From positions 2,170,001-2,234,000 of the forward strand of contig NZ_CP071518.1 of NCBI RefSeq assembly GCF_016613535.2: 64,000 nucleotides of DNA, read 5' to 3'. A model generated the notes under the pieces. It did not search any database, was not told the DNA's origin, and saw only the letters and a program-made list of their open reading frames with translations. Below, in pieces: positions 1 through 8,797 of this stretch; within the stretch, counting starts at the first letter, position 1; each line of letters begins with the position of its first letter. The position numbers were made by a program, and so were the translations under genes. The stretch comes from Lysobacter solisilvae. Lineage in GTDB: Bacteria > Pseudomonadota > Gammaproteobacteria > Xanthomonadales > Xanthomonadaceae.

Positions 1-318
1 GAACATCGTGTACTGGGTTTCAGGATCGAGCTGGTCGCCCAGGGGGAACAGTTCGTGCACGTGCACGCCTGCCAGGTTCCAGCCGTGCGACGCGGCGACC
101 TCGTTGAGCTCGACCTGCGTTTCCGACAGGGTCACGTAGAGCACGGTCTCCCCGTGCGCGACGCCATCGAGCAGGAACTGCAGGGCCATCGTGGTCTTGC
201 CAGAGCCCGGCACGCCCTCGATCAGGTACAACCGGTGCGCGGTCAGGCCGCCGTCGAGCACGGAGTCGAGCCCGGATACCCCGGTCCGCACCAGGTTGTC
301 GTCTTGCTGCAGGTTCAT
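1..318 (-). CDS. KaiC-like RecA-superfamily ATPase, N-terminal part (cut by window edge)
   Basis: The gene runs off the left edge; only the first 106 codons are visible. Reading the minus strand from the ATG at 318 gives MNLQQDDNLVRTGVSGLDSV, the usual opening of KaiC/RadA-type ATPases (target, then 'GLDxxLxGG'). A Walker A motif GVPGSGKTT follows at about residues 36-44, with a hydrophobic strand after it (ETVLYVTLSE) typical of the KaiC domain. KaiC-like proteins outside cyanobacteria are usually signalling or stress ATPases, often beside histidine kinases. The role here cannot be told without the missing C-terminus. Confidence 0.8.
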   Translation of the reverse strand, partial: MNLQQDDNLVRTGVSGLDSVLDGGLTAHRLYLIEGVPGSGKTTMALQFLLDGVAHGETVLYVTLSETQVELNEVAASHGWNLAGVHVHELFPLGDQLDPETQYTMF

Positions 319-522
319 GAAAGGGGGGTCCCCGGGTGGCAGGCGCGCGTATTTGCGTATTTCAGCGAAGCGGCTGTCAACGTCCCGTCGTCGTGGGGGC
401 CCCGCTGTCGCGGCCCCCGCGCCCGCGGGGGAAGGAAGAAACAGCCGGGATGGTGCGCGCGCGCCGGGGGAAGCGGCGAATCGCTGCCGGCTGCGCCGCC
501 GGCCCATCCCGACCCTCGAACT

Positions 523-942
523 TCAGCCGTCCGCGGTCGAGGCCCGGGCGGCGGCGTGGGCCACGGTGGCCTCCTTGCAGCCGATGGTCATCACGCGGGC
601 GTCATGGCTCACGCACAGCTCGAAAGCCGCGGTCATGCCGACCACGTCGCGGCTGGTGCCCGCCGGCAGGGCGAAGCGCTCGGCCGGCAAGGGGGCGCAG
701 GCCGGGGGCCGGGAGGCCGGCGAGGGATCGACCGAGGTGCATTCGCGGGGGAAGACCGTGTAGTGGCACTGGCCGCTGGCGCTGCGCACGCACTCGAAGT
801 GGACGATGCCCGACTGCACGCGGGCCTTGCCGTAGACGATGTCCTCGCCGTCGACGGTGGCGCGGGTAGCGAACGTGGTGGCGCCGCCGTCGCAGCCGAT
901 CAGGGACAGCAGGAAGTACAGCGTGGCGAACAGGTTGCGCAT
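523..942 (-). CDS. small Cys-rich putative lipoprotein of unknown function
   Basis: A 139-residue protein. The N-terminus MRNLFATLYFLLSLIGCDGG is a short charged start, a hydrophobic stretch and a lipobox-like LIGC, so Cys17 is the likely lipidation site after cleavage by signal peptidase II. The mature part has further cysteines (ECVRS, GQCHY, RECTS, PACAP, FELCVS, IGCKE) that could form disulfides in the periplasm. It lies about 55 bp downstream of the LytTR regulator on the same strand and may be co-transcribed with the two-component pair. I recognise no family. Gene reality is supported by the signal sequence and placement; function is unknown. Confidence 0.7.
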   Translation of the reverse strand: MRNLFATLYFLLSLIGCDGGATTFATRATVDGEDIVYGKARVQSGIVHFECVRSASGQCHYTVFPRECTSVDPSPASRPPACAPLPAERFALPAGTSRDVVGMTAAFELCVSHDARVMTIGCKEATVAHAAARASTADG

Positions 943-997
943 GGCTCTTTCCCGGGCAGGGGGGATGGGACAGGGCGGTCCGCGGGCGGCGCGGGCG

Positions 998-1798
998 TCA
1001 CATGTGTCGGAACAGCGTCATGAAGGGCGCGCTGACGGTGAGTGTCTCGGGGCGATGTTTCAGGCGTACCGTGCCCCGGCCCGCGTCGTCGCGGACGATC
1101 GAGGCGATGGCCTTGAGGTTGACGATCGTGGAGCGGTGGATCTGCTTGAAGTGGGCCGCATCCAGCACCGGCAGCAGTTCCTTGATCGGCGTGCGCAGCA
1201 GGGACTCGCCCTCGGCCGTGACCACCGTCGTGTACTTGTTGTCGGCGCGGAAGTACGCCACGTCGTCGACCAGGATCAAGCGCGTCTCGCGACCGGCGCT
1301 GGCGGTGATCCAGGTCAGCGGCGTCTGTTCCGGCGTGCGGGGCAGGGCCACGCCCAGGCGCTCGACCAGGGCCGACAGCGCGTCCGCGTCGCGCGCGCCG
1401 CTGACGATGCGGCTTTCCAGGCGGTGGATGGTCTCGGCCAGCCGTTCCGGCACGATGGGCTTGAGCAGGTAGTCGATCGCGCCGCGGTCGAAGGCGTCGA
1501 TGGCGTACTGGTCGAAGGCGGTCACGAACACGATGTGCGTGCGCGGACTGGCTTCGGCCGCGGCCGCCGCGACTTCCAGGCCGCTCAGGCCGGGCATGCG
1601 GATGTCGAGGAACGCCACGTCCGGCTGGTGCTCGGCGATGGCCTCCAGCGCACTGGCGCCGTCCTCGCACTGCGCCAGCAGCGTCAGTTGCGGCCAGGAC
1701 TGGCCCAGCTGGTCGACCAGGGCCTGGCGCAGCAGCGCCTCGTCCTCGGCGATGACGGCGGTGACGGGGGCCGCGGTGGGGAGCGCGGGCTTAGCCAT
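998..1798 (-). CDS. LytTR-family response regulator
   Basis: A 266-residue two-domain response regulator of the AlgR/LytR type. The receiver domain starts around residue 12 (AVIAEDEALLRQAL, acidic pocket), has the phospho-acceptor Asp in VAFLDIRMPGLSG near residue 61, and Lys in YLLKPI near residue 113. The C-terminal part carries a LytTR DNA-binding domain (TRLILVDDVAYFRADNKYT, then FKQIHRSTIVNLKAI), which binds promoter DNA through beta strands. The start codon lies inside the 3' end of the upstream kinase gene, an overlap of a few bases, so the two are translationally coupled and form a cognate pair. Target genes are not visible. Confidence 0.93.
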   Translation of the reverse strand: MAKPALPTAAPVTAVIAEDEALLRQALVDQLGQSWPQLTLLAQCEDGASALEAIAEHQPDVAFLDIRMPGLSGLEVAAAAAEASPRTHIVFVTAFDQYAIDAFDRGAIDYLLKPIVPERLAETIHRLESRIVSGARDADALSALVERLGVALPRTPEQTPLTWITASAGRETRLILVDDVAYFRADNKYTTVVTAEGESLLRTPIKELLPVLDAAHFKQIHRSTIVNLKAIASIVRDDAGRGTVRLKHRPETLTVSAPFMTLFRHM

Positions 1799-3044
1799 GG
1801 ACGGATTCCTGGTCGAAGGTGGCCGGCACCGTGATCGTCGCGGCCACGCCGGTGGGGAAGTTGGCGACGACGGCGAGGTCGGCGCGACCGCCGTAGACCA
1901 GCCGCAGGCGCTCGCGCACGTTGCTCAGGCCGATCCCGGTGCCGCTGCTGTGGTTGTTGAAGCCTTCGCCGTCGTCGGCGACCGTCACCGCGATGCGGTC
2001 GTCGGTGGCGCGGGCCAGGATCCAGACGGTGCCGCCGACGGTGCGGCGCTCCAGTCCGTGCTTGATCGCGTTCTCCACCAGCGTCTGCAGCATCATCGGC
2101 GGCAGGGCGATGCCGCGCAGGTGCTCGGGGACGTCCACCTGCACCGTCAGCCGCGTGCCCATCCGGATCTTGAGGATCTCCAGGTAGGCGATGGCGCGTT
2201 CGAGCTCGTCGCCCAGCGTGGACAGCTCGTCCTGCGTGCGCGGCAGCGAGCGGCGCAGGTACTGGATCAGGTGGCCCAGCATCTCGTCGGCGCGCTGCGC
2301 GTCGGTGCGGCACAGGTACTGCGCGCTGGCCAGCGTGTTGTAGAGGAAATGCGGCTCGACCTGCGCTTGCAGCAGGCTCAGGCGGGCGACGGTCAGTTCC
2401 TTCTCGGTGGCGGTCTGCGCGGCCACGGCCTGCTCGCCGCGGCGGCGCTCGGCCACGCGCCGGGAGATCGCGCGGGTGATGGCCTCGGCGTTTTCCAGGT
2501 TGGTACCGTCGTCGACGCGGAACCAGTCGCTCCACGCGCCGCTCTCGGGTTCGCAGATCAGCGTGACGCTGGCGCTGTCGTGGCCCGGCGTAACGGTGGC
2601 GAAGATCTGGTTGCGCTTGCCGAACCACAGCATCGGGTTGTAGCGGCCCAGCGGCAGCTCGCCGTAGGTGTCGGGCCGTTCCACCTTGGCCCGCACCTGC
2701 AGGCTGTCGCGCGCGGCTTCGACCTGTTCGGTGCGCGGCAGTTCGCGGATCGCCGCCTCCAGCAGGTCGAAGGCTTCGCCGGCTTCGAACGGGATCTCGA
2801 TCTGCCGACGCTGGCGATTGCCCAGGTCGGCCGGCTCCAGGTGCCCGGTCATCAGCCGCACGCGCCGCAGGTGCGAGAACGCGCCGGTGATGACGATGGG
2901 GAAGGTGATCAGTCCCAGCAGCACGATCGGCCACGGCTCGAACCTGCCCAGGATCGGCAGCGCGTCCCACACCGCCACCAGCAGCAGGAAGCCGAGGAAC
3001 CATGCGACGGCCAGGCGGAGGATGAAGAACAGGGACTTGATCAC
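1791..3044 (-). CDS. LytS/YehU-type membrane sensor histidine kinase
   Basis: About 417 residues from a GTG start. Two hydrophobic segments near the N-terminus (VAWFLGFLLLVAVWDAL and PIVLLGLITFPIVITGAF) anchor it in the inner membrane. A cytosolic part follows, ending in a His_kinase domain with the phospho-acceptor motif QVEPHFLYNTLAS and a HATPase domain with N-box VENAIKHGLE and glycine-rich VADDGEGF and GTGIGLSN. This is the LytS-class kinase partnered with LytTR regulators, fitting the overlapping downstream gene. I chose the GTG at 3044 because the reading frame upstream has no plausible signal or ribosome site; a longer start up to 3239 is possible but its residues look non-coding. Confidence 0.9.
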   Translation of the reverse strand: MIKSLFFILRLAVAWFLGFLLLVAVWDALPILGRFEPWPIVLLGLITFPIVITGAFSHLRRVRLMTGHLEPADLGNRQRRQIEIPFEAGEAFDLLEAAIRELPRTEQVEAARDSLQVRAKVERPDTYGELPLGRYNPMLWFGKRNQIFATVTPGHDSASVTLICEPESGAWSDWFRVDDGTNLENAEAITRAISRRVAERRRGEQAVAAQTATEKELTVARLSLLQAQVEPHFLYNTLASAQYLCRTDAQRADEMLGHLIQYLRRSLPRTQDELSTLGDELERAIAYLEILKIRMGTRLTVQVDVPEHLRGIALPPMMLQTLVENAIKHGLERRTVGGTVWILARATDDRIAVTVADDGEGFNNHSSGTGIGLSNVRERLRLVYGGRADLAVVANFPTGVAATITVPATFDQESVHG

Positions 3045-3266
3045 GGGGCGTCCGGGACATCGAAGGAGTGCGGCGAAGCGTACCGCCACAAGGACGCCCG
3101 GCAAGGCGGGTTGTGACCAAACGTGGTCGCGGCCGATGAAGGCGGGGATTGCCGGTGTGAATTCCGACGGTGGCCGGGCGGCGACCCGCGGCCGCATCGA
3201 AACCGTTCGCGCCGGAGCCCGCCGGCCTTCATCCTCCACACCCCCCCGTTACCGTCCAATGCGCCC

Positions 3267-5918
3267 ATGCCCCCGCGCCGCCCCGCCACACCCGCTCCGG
3301 TCGAGCCCTCCCGCGACGGCTTCGTCCGCGTGCGCGGCGCCCGCGAGCACAACCTCAAGGACGTCGATGTCGACATCCCCCGCGATGCGCTGGTCGTGTT
3401 CTCGGGCGTATCGGGCTCGGGCAAGTCCTCGCTCGCCTTCGGCACGCTCTATGCCGAAGCCCAGCGCCGCTACTTCGAGTCGGTCGCGCCTTTCGCCCGC
3501 CGGCTGATCGACCAGGCCGGCGTGCCCGATGTCGACGCCATCGATGGCCTGCCGCCGGCCGTGGCCCTGCAGCAGCAGCGCGGCACGCCCAGCGTGCGCT
3601 CGTCGGTGGGCAGCGTCACCACGCTGTCGAGCCTGGTGCGCATGCTGTATTCGCGTGCCGGTACCTATCCGCCGCGGCAGCCGATGCTCTACGCCGAGGA
3701 TTTCTCGCCCAACACCGCGCAGGGCGCCTGCCCGGAGTGCCATGGGCTGGGCCACGTCTACGAGATCACCGAAGCCTCGATGGTGCCCGATCCCTCGCTG
3801 AGCATCCGCGAGAAAGCCATCGCCGCCTGGCCGCCGGCCTGGCACGGGCAGAACCTGCGCGACATCCTGGTCACGCTGGGCTACGACGTGGACAAGCCCT
3901 GGCGCGAGCTGCCGAAGAAGGACCGCGACTGGATCCTGTTCACCGAGGAACAGCCCGTGGTGCCGGTCTACGCCGGATTCACCCCGAAGGAGACGCGCGC
4001 CGCGCTGCGCCGCAAGGAAGAGCCCAGCTACATGGGCACGTACATGGGGGCGCGCCGCTACGTGCGCCACACCTTCGCCACCACGCAGAGCGCGCTGATG
4101 AAGCGGCGCGTCGCGCGCTTCATGGTGGGCAGCCTGTGCCCGGCCTGCGATGGCAAGCGCCTCAAGCGCGAGGCACTGTCGGTCACCTTCGCCGGCCTGG
4201 ACATCGGCGAGCTCTCGCGCCTGTCGCTCAACGCGATGGCGCAGGTGCTGACGCCGGCCGCGAAGGGCCGCTTCGACGCGCCGGCGACGACCGCCGCACC
4301 CAGCCGCGCCGCCGCCAGGCGCGATACCGCGCGTCGCGTGGCGGCCGGCGGCAGCGCCCACGCGGGCGCCACCGACGTGCGCCGCACGCCCGACCTGTCG
4401 GAAGAAAAGCGCCTGGCCGCGCAGCGCATCGCGCAGAACCTGGTCGAGCGCATCGGCGCCCTGCAGGCGCTGGGGCTGGGCTACCTGGCGATGGATCGCG
4501 CCACGCCCACGCTTTCGCCCGGTGAACTGCAGCGCCTGCGCCTGGCCACGCAGATCCGCTCCAACCTGTTCGGCGTGGTCTATGTGCTCGACGAACCCAG
4601 CGCCGGCCTGCATCCGCTCGACAACCAGGCCCTGCATGACGCGCTGGCGCAGCTCAAGGGCGCGGGCAACACCCTGTTCGTCGTCGAGCACGACCTGGAG
4701 ACCATGCGCCGCGCGGACTGGCTGGTGGACGTGGGGCCCGACGCGGGGCAGCACGGGGGGCAGGTGCTCTACAGCGGGCCGCCCGAAGGGTTGCGCACGG
4801 TGGCGGCCTCGCATACCGCGCGCTATCTGTTCGATACCGCCGCACCCGCGGGACGCGACCGGCGCGCGCCCACCGGATGGCTGGAGCTGCGCGGCGTCGC
4901 GCGCAACAACCTGCATGACCTGGACGCGCGCATTCCCCTGGGTGTGTTCACCGCGGTCACCGGCGTGTCGGGCTCGGGCAAGTCGAGCCTGGTGAGCCAG
5001 GCCCTGGTCGACCTGGTCGCCCTGCACCTGGGCCACGAGCCCGAACTCGACGAGGCCGAGCTTCCCGCCGCACCGGGCGAGATCGCGCCGGCACTCGCCG
5101 CCACGGCGGGCCACCTGACAGGCGACGTGGAGCGCATCCGCCGCCTGGTCGACGTTGACCAGAAACCGATCGGGCGCACGCCGCGGTCGAACCTCGCCAC
5201 CTATACCGGCCTGTTCGACCAGGTGCGCAAGCTCTTCGCCGCGACCCCGCAGGCCCGCGCACGCCGGTTCGATGCGGGCCGGTTCTCCTTCAATGTCGCC
5301 AAGGGCCGGTGCGAGACCTGCGAGGGCGAGGGCTTCGTCAGCGTCGAACTGCTCTTCATGCCCAGCGTGTACGCCCCGTGTCCCACCTGCCACGGCGCGC
5401 GCTACAACGCGAAGACGCTCGAGGTGGAGTGGCAAGGGAAGAACATCGCGCAGGTGCTGGCGATGACGGTCGACGAAGCGCTGGAGTTCTTCGCGCACGA
5501 GCCGGCGGTCTGCCGACCGCTCAAACTGCTGCACGATATCGGCCTGGGCTACCTGCGCCTGGGCCAGCCGGCGACCGAGCTGTCGGGCGGCGAGGCGCAA
5601 CGCATCAAGCTGGCCACCGAACTGCAGCGGGCGCAGCGCCGCGATGCGCTCTACGTGCTCGACGAACCCACCACCGGGCTGCATCCGGCCGATGTCGACA
5701 AGCTGATGCGGCAGCTGCACGGGCTGGTGGATGCCGGCAACACGGTGGTGGTGGTGGAGCACGAGATGCGCGTCGTCGCGCAGGCCGACTGGGTGATCGA
5801 CGTGGGGCCCGGCGCAGGCGAGGAGGGCGGACGCATCGTGGCCGCCGGCACGCCCGAGGCGGTCAGCCGCACCGCCGCGAGCCGGACGGGGCCGTTCCTG
5901 CGCGAAGCGCTGGGCTGA
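3267..5918 (+). CDS. UvrA2-class excinuclease-like ABC ATPase
   Basis: An 883-residue protein from the ATG at 3267, with tandem ABC ATPase modules of the UvrA family. Visible parts are Walker A GVSGSGKSSLAFG (near residue 51), zinc-binding CPECHGLG, signature LSPGELQRLRLA, Walker B YVLDEPSAGLHP, a second Walker A GVSGSGKSSLVSQ, zinc module CETCEGEGF...CPTCHG, signature LSGGEAQRIKLA and second Walker B YVLDEPTTGLHP. Canonical UvrA is about 940 residues with a UvrB-binding domain of some 110 residues after the first ATPase lobe; here the chain goes almost directly from RMLYSRAGTYP to the first zinc module, so that domain is missing. This matches class II UvrA (UvrA2), tied to DNA-damage or intercalating-drug tolerance rather than core excision repair. 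An Ala/Arg-rich linker sits near residues 335-380. Annotation pipelines may call it uvrA. Confidence 0.93.
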   Translation: MPPRRPATPAPVEPSRDGFVRVRGAREHNLKDVDVDIPRDALVVFSGVSGSGKSSLAFGTLYAEAQRRYFESVAPFARRLIDQAGVPDVDAIDGLPPAVALQQQRGTPSVRSSVGSVTTLSSLVRMLYSRAGTYPPRQPMLYAEDFSPNTAQGACPECHGLGHVYEITEASMVPDPSLSIREKAIAAWPPAWHGQNLRDILVTLGYDVDKPWRELPKKDRDWILFTEEQPVVPVYAGFTPKETRAALRRKEEPSYMGTYMGARRYVRHTFATTQSALMKRRVARFMVGSLCPACDGKRLKREALSVTFAGLDIGELSRLSLNAMAQVLTPAAKGRFDAPATTAAPSRAAARRDTARRVAAGGSAHAGATDVRRTPDLSEEKRLAAQRIAQNLVERIGALQALGLGYLAMDRATPTLSPGELQRLRLATQIRSNLFGVVYVLDEPSAGLHPLDNQALHDALAQLKGAGNTLFVVEHDLETMRRADWLVDVGPDAGQHGGQVLYSGPPEGLRTVAASHTARYLFDTAAPAGRDRRAPTGWLELRGVARNNLHDLDARIPLGVFTAVTGVSGSGKSSLVSQALVDLVALHLGHEPELDEAELPAAPGEIAPALAATAGHLTGDVERIRRLVDVDQKPIGRTPRSNLATYTGLFDQVRKLFAATPQARARRFDAGRFSFNVAKGRCETCEGEGFVSVELLFMPSVYAPCPTCHGARYNAKTLEVEWQGKNIAQVLAMTVDEALEFFAHEPAVCRPLKLLHDIGLGYLRLGQPATELSGGEAQRIKLATELQRAQRRDALYVLDEPTTGLHPADVDKLMRQLHGLVDAGNTVVVVEHEMRVVAQADWVIDVGPGAGEEGGRIVAAGTPEAVSRTAASRTGPFLREALG

Positions 5919-6175
5919 GGTCGATGCGGGGCAGGGCCCTGGCGGCGAAGCGACCAGATCCACGGCAGATTGTCCGCGAGCGTTTGCTGTCTTCGCGGAA
6001 ACAAGCGGTTTGAGTTGCGTTGCGGCCGCAGCACGCACGGCCGCTTCGCGTCAGGGGCCACGCGGCGCCGACCCGTTCTGCGCGGTGAAAACTTAAACGG
6101 TTCAGGAAACCGGCCGCTGATTCAGGAGCGGCCCGGTACCGCGACCGTATGCTCTCCACCCCAGCAGGAGAGCCT

Positions 6176-6832
6176 ATGTCCGCGACCCGAGCCGCACTCG
6201 AAGATCCGTTGCTCTTCCGCAGCACCCTGGATCTGCTGCCCGCGGGGGCCTACACCTGCGACGCGGCGGGGCGCATCACCTGGTTCAACGGGCATGCCGT
6301 GGCGTTGTGGGGCCGGGAGCCCAGGCTCAACGCCGACGACGACCGCTTCTGCGGTTCGTTCAAGTTGTTGTCCTCGCACCTGCAGCCGATCGCGCACGAC
6401 GGGTGCTGGATGGCGATGGCGTTGCGCGACCGCCGCGAATACCTGGGGCACGAGATCGTCATCGAGCGGCCCGACCGTACGCAGGTGACAGTGCTGGCCT
6501 ATGCCACCCCGCTGATCGACGAGGACGGCGAGCTCACCGGTGCGGTGAACCTGCTGGTCAACATCAGCGACCGCAAGCGCGTCGAACAGCTGCTGACCGA
6601 CGCCAACCGGGCCGCCGACTTCTACCGTGGCGCCGTGGCCGACGCGATGCGCGACGAACTGTCCCCGATGCATGTCGCGCTGGCCGCGCTCGAGCGGCCG
6701 GGCCTGGCGGAGCCGGACCGCGCCGAACAGCTGGCCATCCTGCGCCAGCAGCTTTCGACACTGGGGTCGCTGATCGACCACCTGGTCGCAGGCAAGGCGG
6801 ATACCGTCGTTCCGGACCTGGACGTCGGCTGA
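6176..6832 (+). CDS. PAS-domain signalling protein without a recognisable output domain
   Basis: A 218-residue protein from the ATG at 6176, preceded by AGGAG a few bases upstream. Residues about 12-130 read as a PAS fold (STLDLLPAGAYTCDAAGRIT and the PAC-like LTGAVNLLVNISDRKRVEQL). A predicted helical segment follows (LTDANRAADFYRGAVADAMR...) resembling a histidine-kinase dimerisation region, but with no HATPase domain, GGDEF or EAL. It is either a stand-alone sensor or a truncated kinase that kept only PAS plus a DHp-like helix. It is followed directly by a strong hairpin, so it is probably monocistronic. Confidence 0.85.
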   Translation: MSATRAALEDPLLFRSTLDLLPAGAYTCDAAGRITWFNGHAVALWGREPRLNADDDRFCGSFKLLSSHLQPIAHDGCWMAMALRDRREYLGHEIVIERPDRTQVTVLAYATPLIDEDGELTGAVNLLVNISDRKRVEQLLTDANRAADFYRGAVADAMRDELSPMHVALAALERPGLAEPDRAEQLAILRQQLSTLGSLIDHLVAGKADTVVPDLDVG

Positions 6833-6867
6833 AGGCCCGCACGAGGCGCTGAAAAACACCGGAAACG

Positions 6868-6893
6868 ACAAGGGGCCCGAAGGCCCCTTGTTG
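6868..6893. terminator. intrinsic terminator-like hairpin
   Basis: A perfect 9-bp inverted repeat (CAAGGGGCC / GGCCCCTTG) with a CGAA loop, then TTG. It lies between the plus-strand PAS gene and the minus-strand glycine-zipper gene, so it may serve both convergent transcripts. The T-tract is poor. Confidence 0.6.
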
Positions 6894-6931
6894 CAATCTG
6901 CGGCGTTGCTTCTTCCTACCGCCGCTATTCC

Positions 6932-7708
6932 TTAGCGGCCGTCGCGGTCGAAATCGCCGGGCAGGACGTGTTCGACACCGTGCCAGGCGTCGCGCACCGC
7001 ACCGCGAGCGTCGCTCCAGGCCATGCGGGAAGCGCCCTTGGCCTTGTCCCAGCCGCGCTCCAGGTCCGCTTCCAGTGCATCGTCCCATTCACGGCCGACG
7101 TACTGCGTGCGGGCAAAGGTGCCGTAGCGGTAGGCCGGACGGTAGTCGGTATCGAAGTCCAGGCCGGCCGCCGGCTTGGCGGTGGTGGTGAAGCGGTCGC
7201 TGTAGTACTTGTCGGTCGCTTCGTAGGTGCGATACGTGCGGTCATCGCGGTTCCAGGCATCGCGCACGGCGTCCTTCGCGTTCTCCCAGGTCAGGCGGGA
7301 CTTGGCCTTCACGTTTTCCCAGCCGCTGCGCAGGTCGGATTCCAGCGCATCGTCCCATTCACGGTTGCCGTACTTCGCGCGCATTTCGCTGCCATAGGCA
7401 TAGGCGGGCGCGTAGTCGTTGTCGAAGTCGTATTCGCTCGAATAGTAGGGGCGGGTGTTGTAGTTGGTGCGCCAGTAGTCGGCCTCACCGGTCGGATCCA
7501 CGCGCTCGGCCACCGAATGGCCGGCCGCGCCACCACCGATCGCACCCACGGCGCCACCGATCAGCATGCCGATCGGTCCGAACAACGCGCCCACCGCGCT
7601 TCCGGCCAGCGCTCCGCCCGCGGCACCCACGCCCGTACCGAGCGGATGCGAGCCGGGAGTGCCGGTGATCGGATCACGATTCATGTCACGGTTCTCATTC
7701 ACGCTCAT
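6932..7708 (-). CDS. glycine-zipper protein with a duplicated C-terminal repeat
   Basis: A 258-residue protein from the ATG at 7708 with GGAGCCCC just upstream. After a polar N-terminus comes a Gly/Ala-rich hydrophobic stretch (GTGVGAAGGALAGSAVGALF and GGAVGAIGGGAAGHSVAERV), typical of glycine-zipper membrane-associated stress proteins. The rest has two diverged copies of a repeat of about 85 residues: copy 1 includes YDFDNDYAPAYAYGSEMRAK, REWDDALESDLRSGW and DAVRDAW; copy 2 includes LDFDTDYRPAYRYGTFARTQ, REWDDALEADLERGW and GAVRDAW. I know this architecture only as a conserved hypothetical of Xanthomonad-type genomes. Its place in a stress cluster (hemerythrin, ferritin-like, catalase) fits a general-stress role, which is inference. 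Confidence 0.85.
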   Translation of the reverse strand: MSVNENRDMNRDPITGTPGSHPLGTGVGAAGGALAGSAVGALFGPIGMLIGGAVGAIGGGAAGHSVAERVDPTGEADYWRTNYNTRPYYSSEYDFDNDYAPAYAYGSEMRAKYGNREWDDALESDLRSGWENVKAKSRLTWENAKDAVRDAWNRDDRTYRTYEATDKYYSDRFTTTAKPAAGLDFDTDYRPAYRYGTFARTQYVGREWDDALEADLERGWDKAKGASRMAWSDARGAVRDAWHGVEHVLPGDFDRDGR

Positions 7709-8007
7709 TGCAGGGGCTCCTCGTTGTGCGGCACGTCGCCGTAGAGCCAACAATGCCTGCAGCTGTGTGGAGCCACCGTGTCGAAACGGATGCGGTTTGT
7801 AAAAAACTCGTCGCCGGAAATTCCCTGCGGACGTCGCGTGGTGGCCGTGCGCGTGCCTGCGGCCGCGCGACAGCGCCGCAGGCGAGGACAGCGACATTGC
7901 ACAGCGGCTGCCGCGTGGGCCAGCGTGAATCGTCAATGAAATGAAATGGGCCCGCGCACATGCGGCGAGGCGACGCGGGCCGGTTGTGACATCCGCCCCG
8001 GGGTCTC

Positions 8008-8059
8008 AACCGGCGTGTTCAACCGGCGTGCTCAACCGGCGTGCTCAACCGGCGTGCTC
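8008..8059. repeat. four tandem copies of a 13-bp repeat
   Basis: Four head-to-tail units of AACCGGCGTGCTC (the first unit has T in place of C), followed by a degenerate fifth start. The array abuts and slightly overlaps the 3' end (stop codon) of the SRAP gene. It lies in the 349-bp region between the SRAP gene and the glycine-zipper gene, in which I see no other gene. Confidence 0.85.
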
Positions 8060-8789
8060 AATCGCCGTCGACCTCCGCATCCCATTCCGACTCCTCCTCG
8101 TCGGCCGCCAGCAGCGCGTCATCCTCGGCCTCCACCGGCTCCATCAGCGTGTAGTCGTCGCGACGCGGATCGCGCATGGCCCGTGACACCCGGTACGCCG
8201 TCAGCTCCGGCTGGCGCATCGACGCGAGATAACGCGTGGGAAACCACGGCCGCTGCGTGATCCACTCGTGCCAGCGGTCGGCCGGCAGGAACACGGGGCC
8301 GTCGGGCACCAGCGGTGGCGGGATCGCCTCGTTGGGATGGGTGAGCACGGCGAAGCTCAGCAGCGGCGGGGCGTCCTTCTCCCACAGTTCCCACAACCCC
8401 GCCGCGAACAGCGCGCGGCCGTCGCGGGCCTGGATCAGCCACGGCCTGGCCGGCTTGCTGCTGCGGTCCCACTTGTAATACCCGTTGAGCGGGATCACGC
8501 AGCGCTGGTGTTCCCAGGGGCCGCGGAAGATGCGGCTGCGCGCGGCCCGCTCCAGCCGCGCCGTCACCGTCGTGTATTTCGTGCGCGGTTCCTTCGACCA
8601 CTTCGGGACCAGGCCCCAGGTGAATTCGCCGACCCGCAGCAGCCCGTCATGCGCGTACAGCACCGCCGCCGGCGTGCGTGCGGAGATGTTGTAGCGCGGT
8701 GGCATGGATGCCAGCGCCACGGCCAGCGGCGCCGGCATCGAGGGCGGCAGCAGGTCTTCCCCGTCGAACGCCTGCACGAACCGCCGCAC
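8058..8789 (-). CDS. SRAP-fold (YedK/HMCES-like) protein lacking all three catalytic residues
   Basis: A 243-residue protein from the GTG at 8789, 8 bp after the stop of the upstream 102-residue gene. The fold is clear by comparison with YedK: PRYNIS matches the RYNVAP strand, the RSRIFRGPWEHQRCVIPLNG segment matches the SRMFKPLWQHGRAICFADG segment, and YRVSRAMRDPR matches HPVSRAVGNVK. Active SRAP proteins form a covalent link to abasic-site DNA with Cys2 of an MCGRF start and use a Glu in 'FEW' and a His in 'IHDR'. Here the start reads M-R-R-F, the Glu site reads GYYKW (Glu to Lys), and the His site reads PLVPDGPVFL (no His). Asn of RYN is kept. Loss at all three positions argues for a genuine non-catalytic homologue, not a start error. 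Confidence 0.85.
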   Translation of the reverse strand: MRRFVQAFDGEDLLPPSMPAPLAVALASMPPRYNISARTPAAVLYAHDGLLRVGEFTWGLVPKWSKEPRTKYTTVTARLERAARSRIFRGPWEHQRCVIPLNGYYKWDRSSKPARPWLIQARDGRALFAAGLWELWEKDAPPLLSFAVLTHPNEAIPPPLVPDGPVFLPADRWHEWITQRPWFPTRYLASMRQPELTAYRVSRAMRDPRRDDYTLMEPVEAEDDALLAADEEESEWDAEVDGD

Positions 8790-8797
8790 GGCGCCGC

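Noticed and set aside
3249..6038. 929-codon open frame antisense to the UvrA2-like gene
   Set aside because: Shadow of high-GC codon bias; His/Arg/Gln-rich composition with no domain, while the plus strand has clear UvrA motifs.
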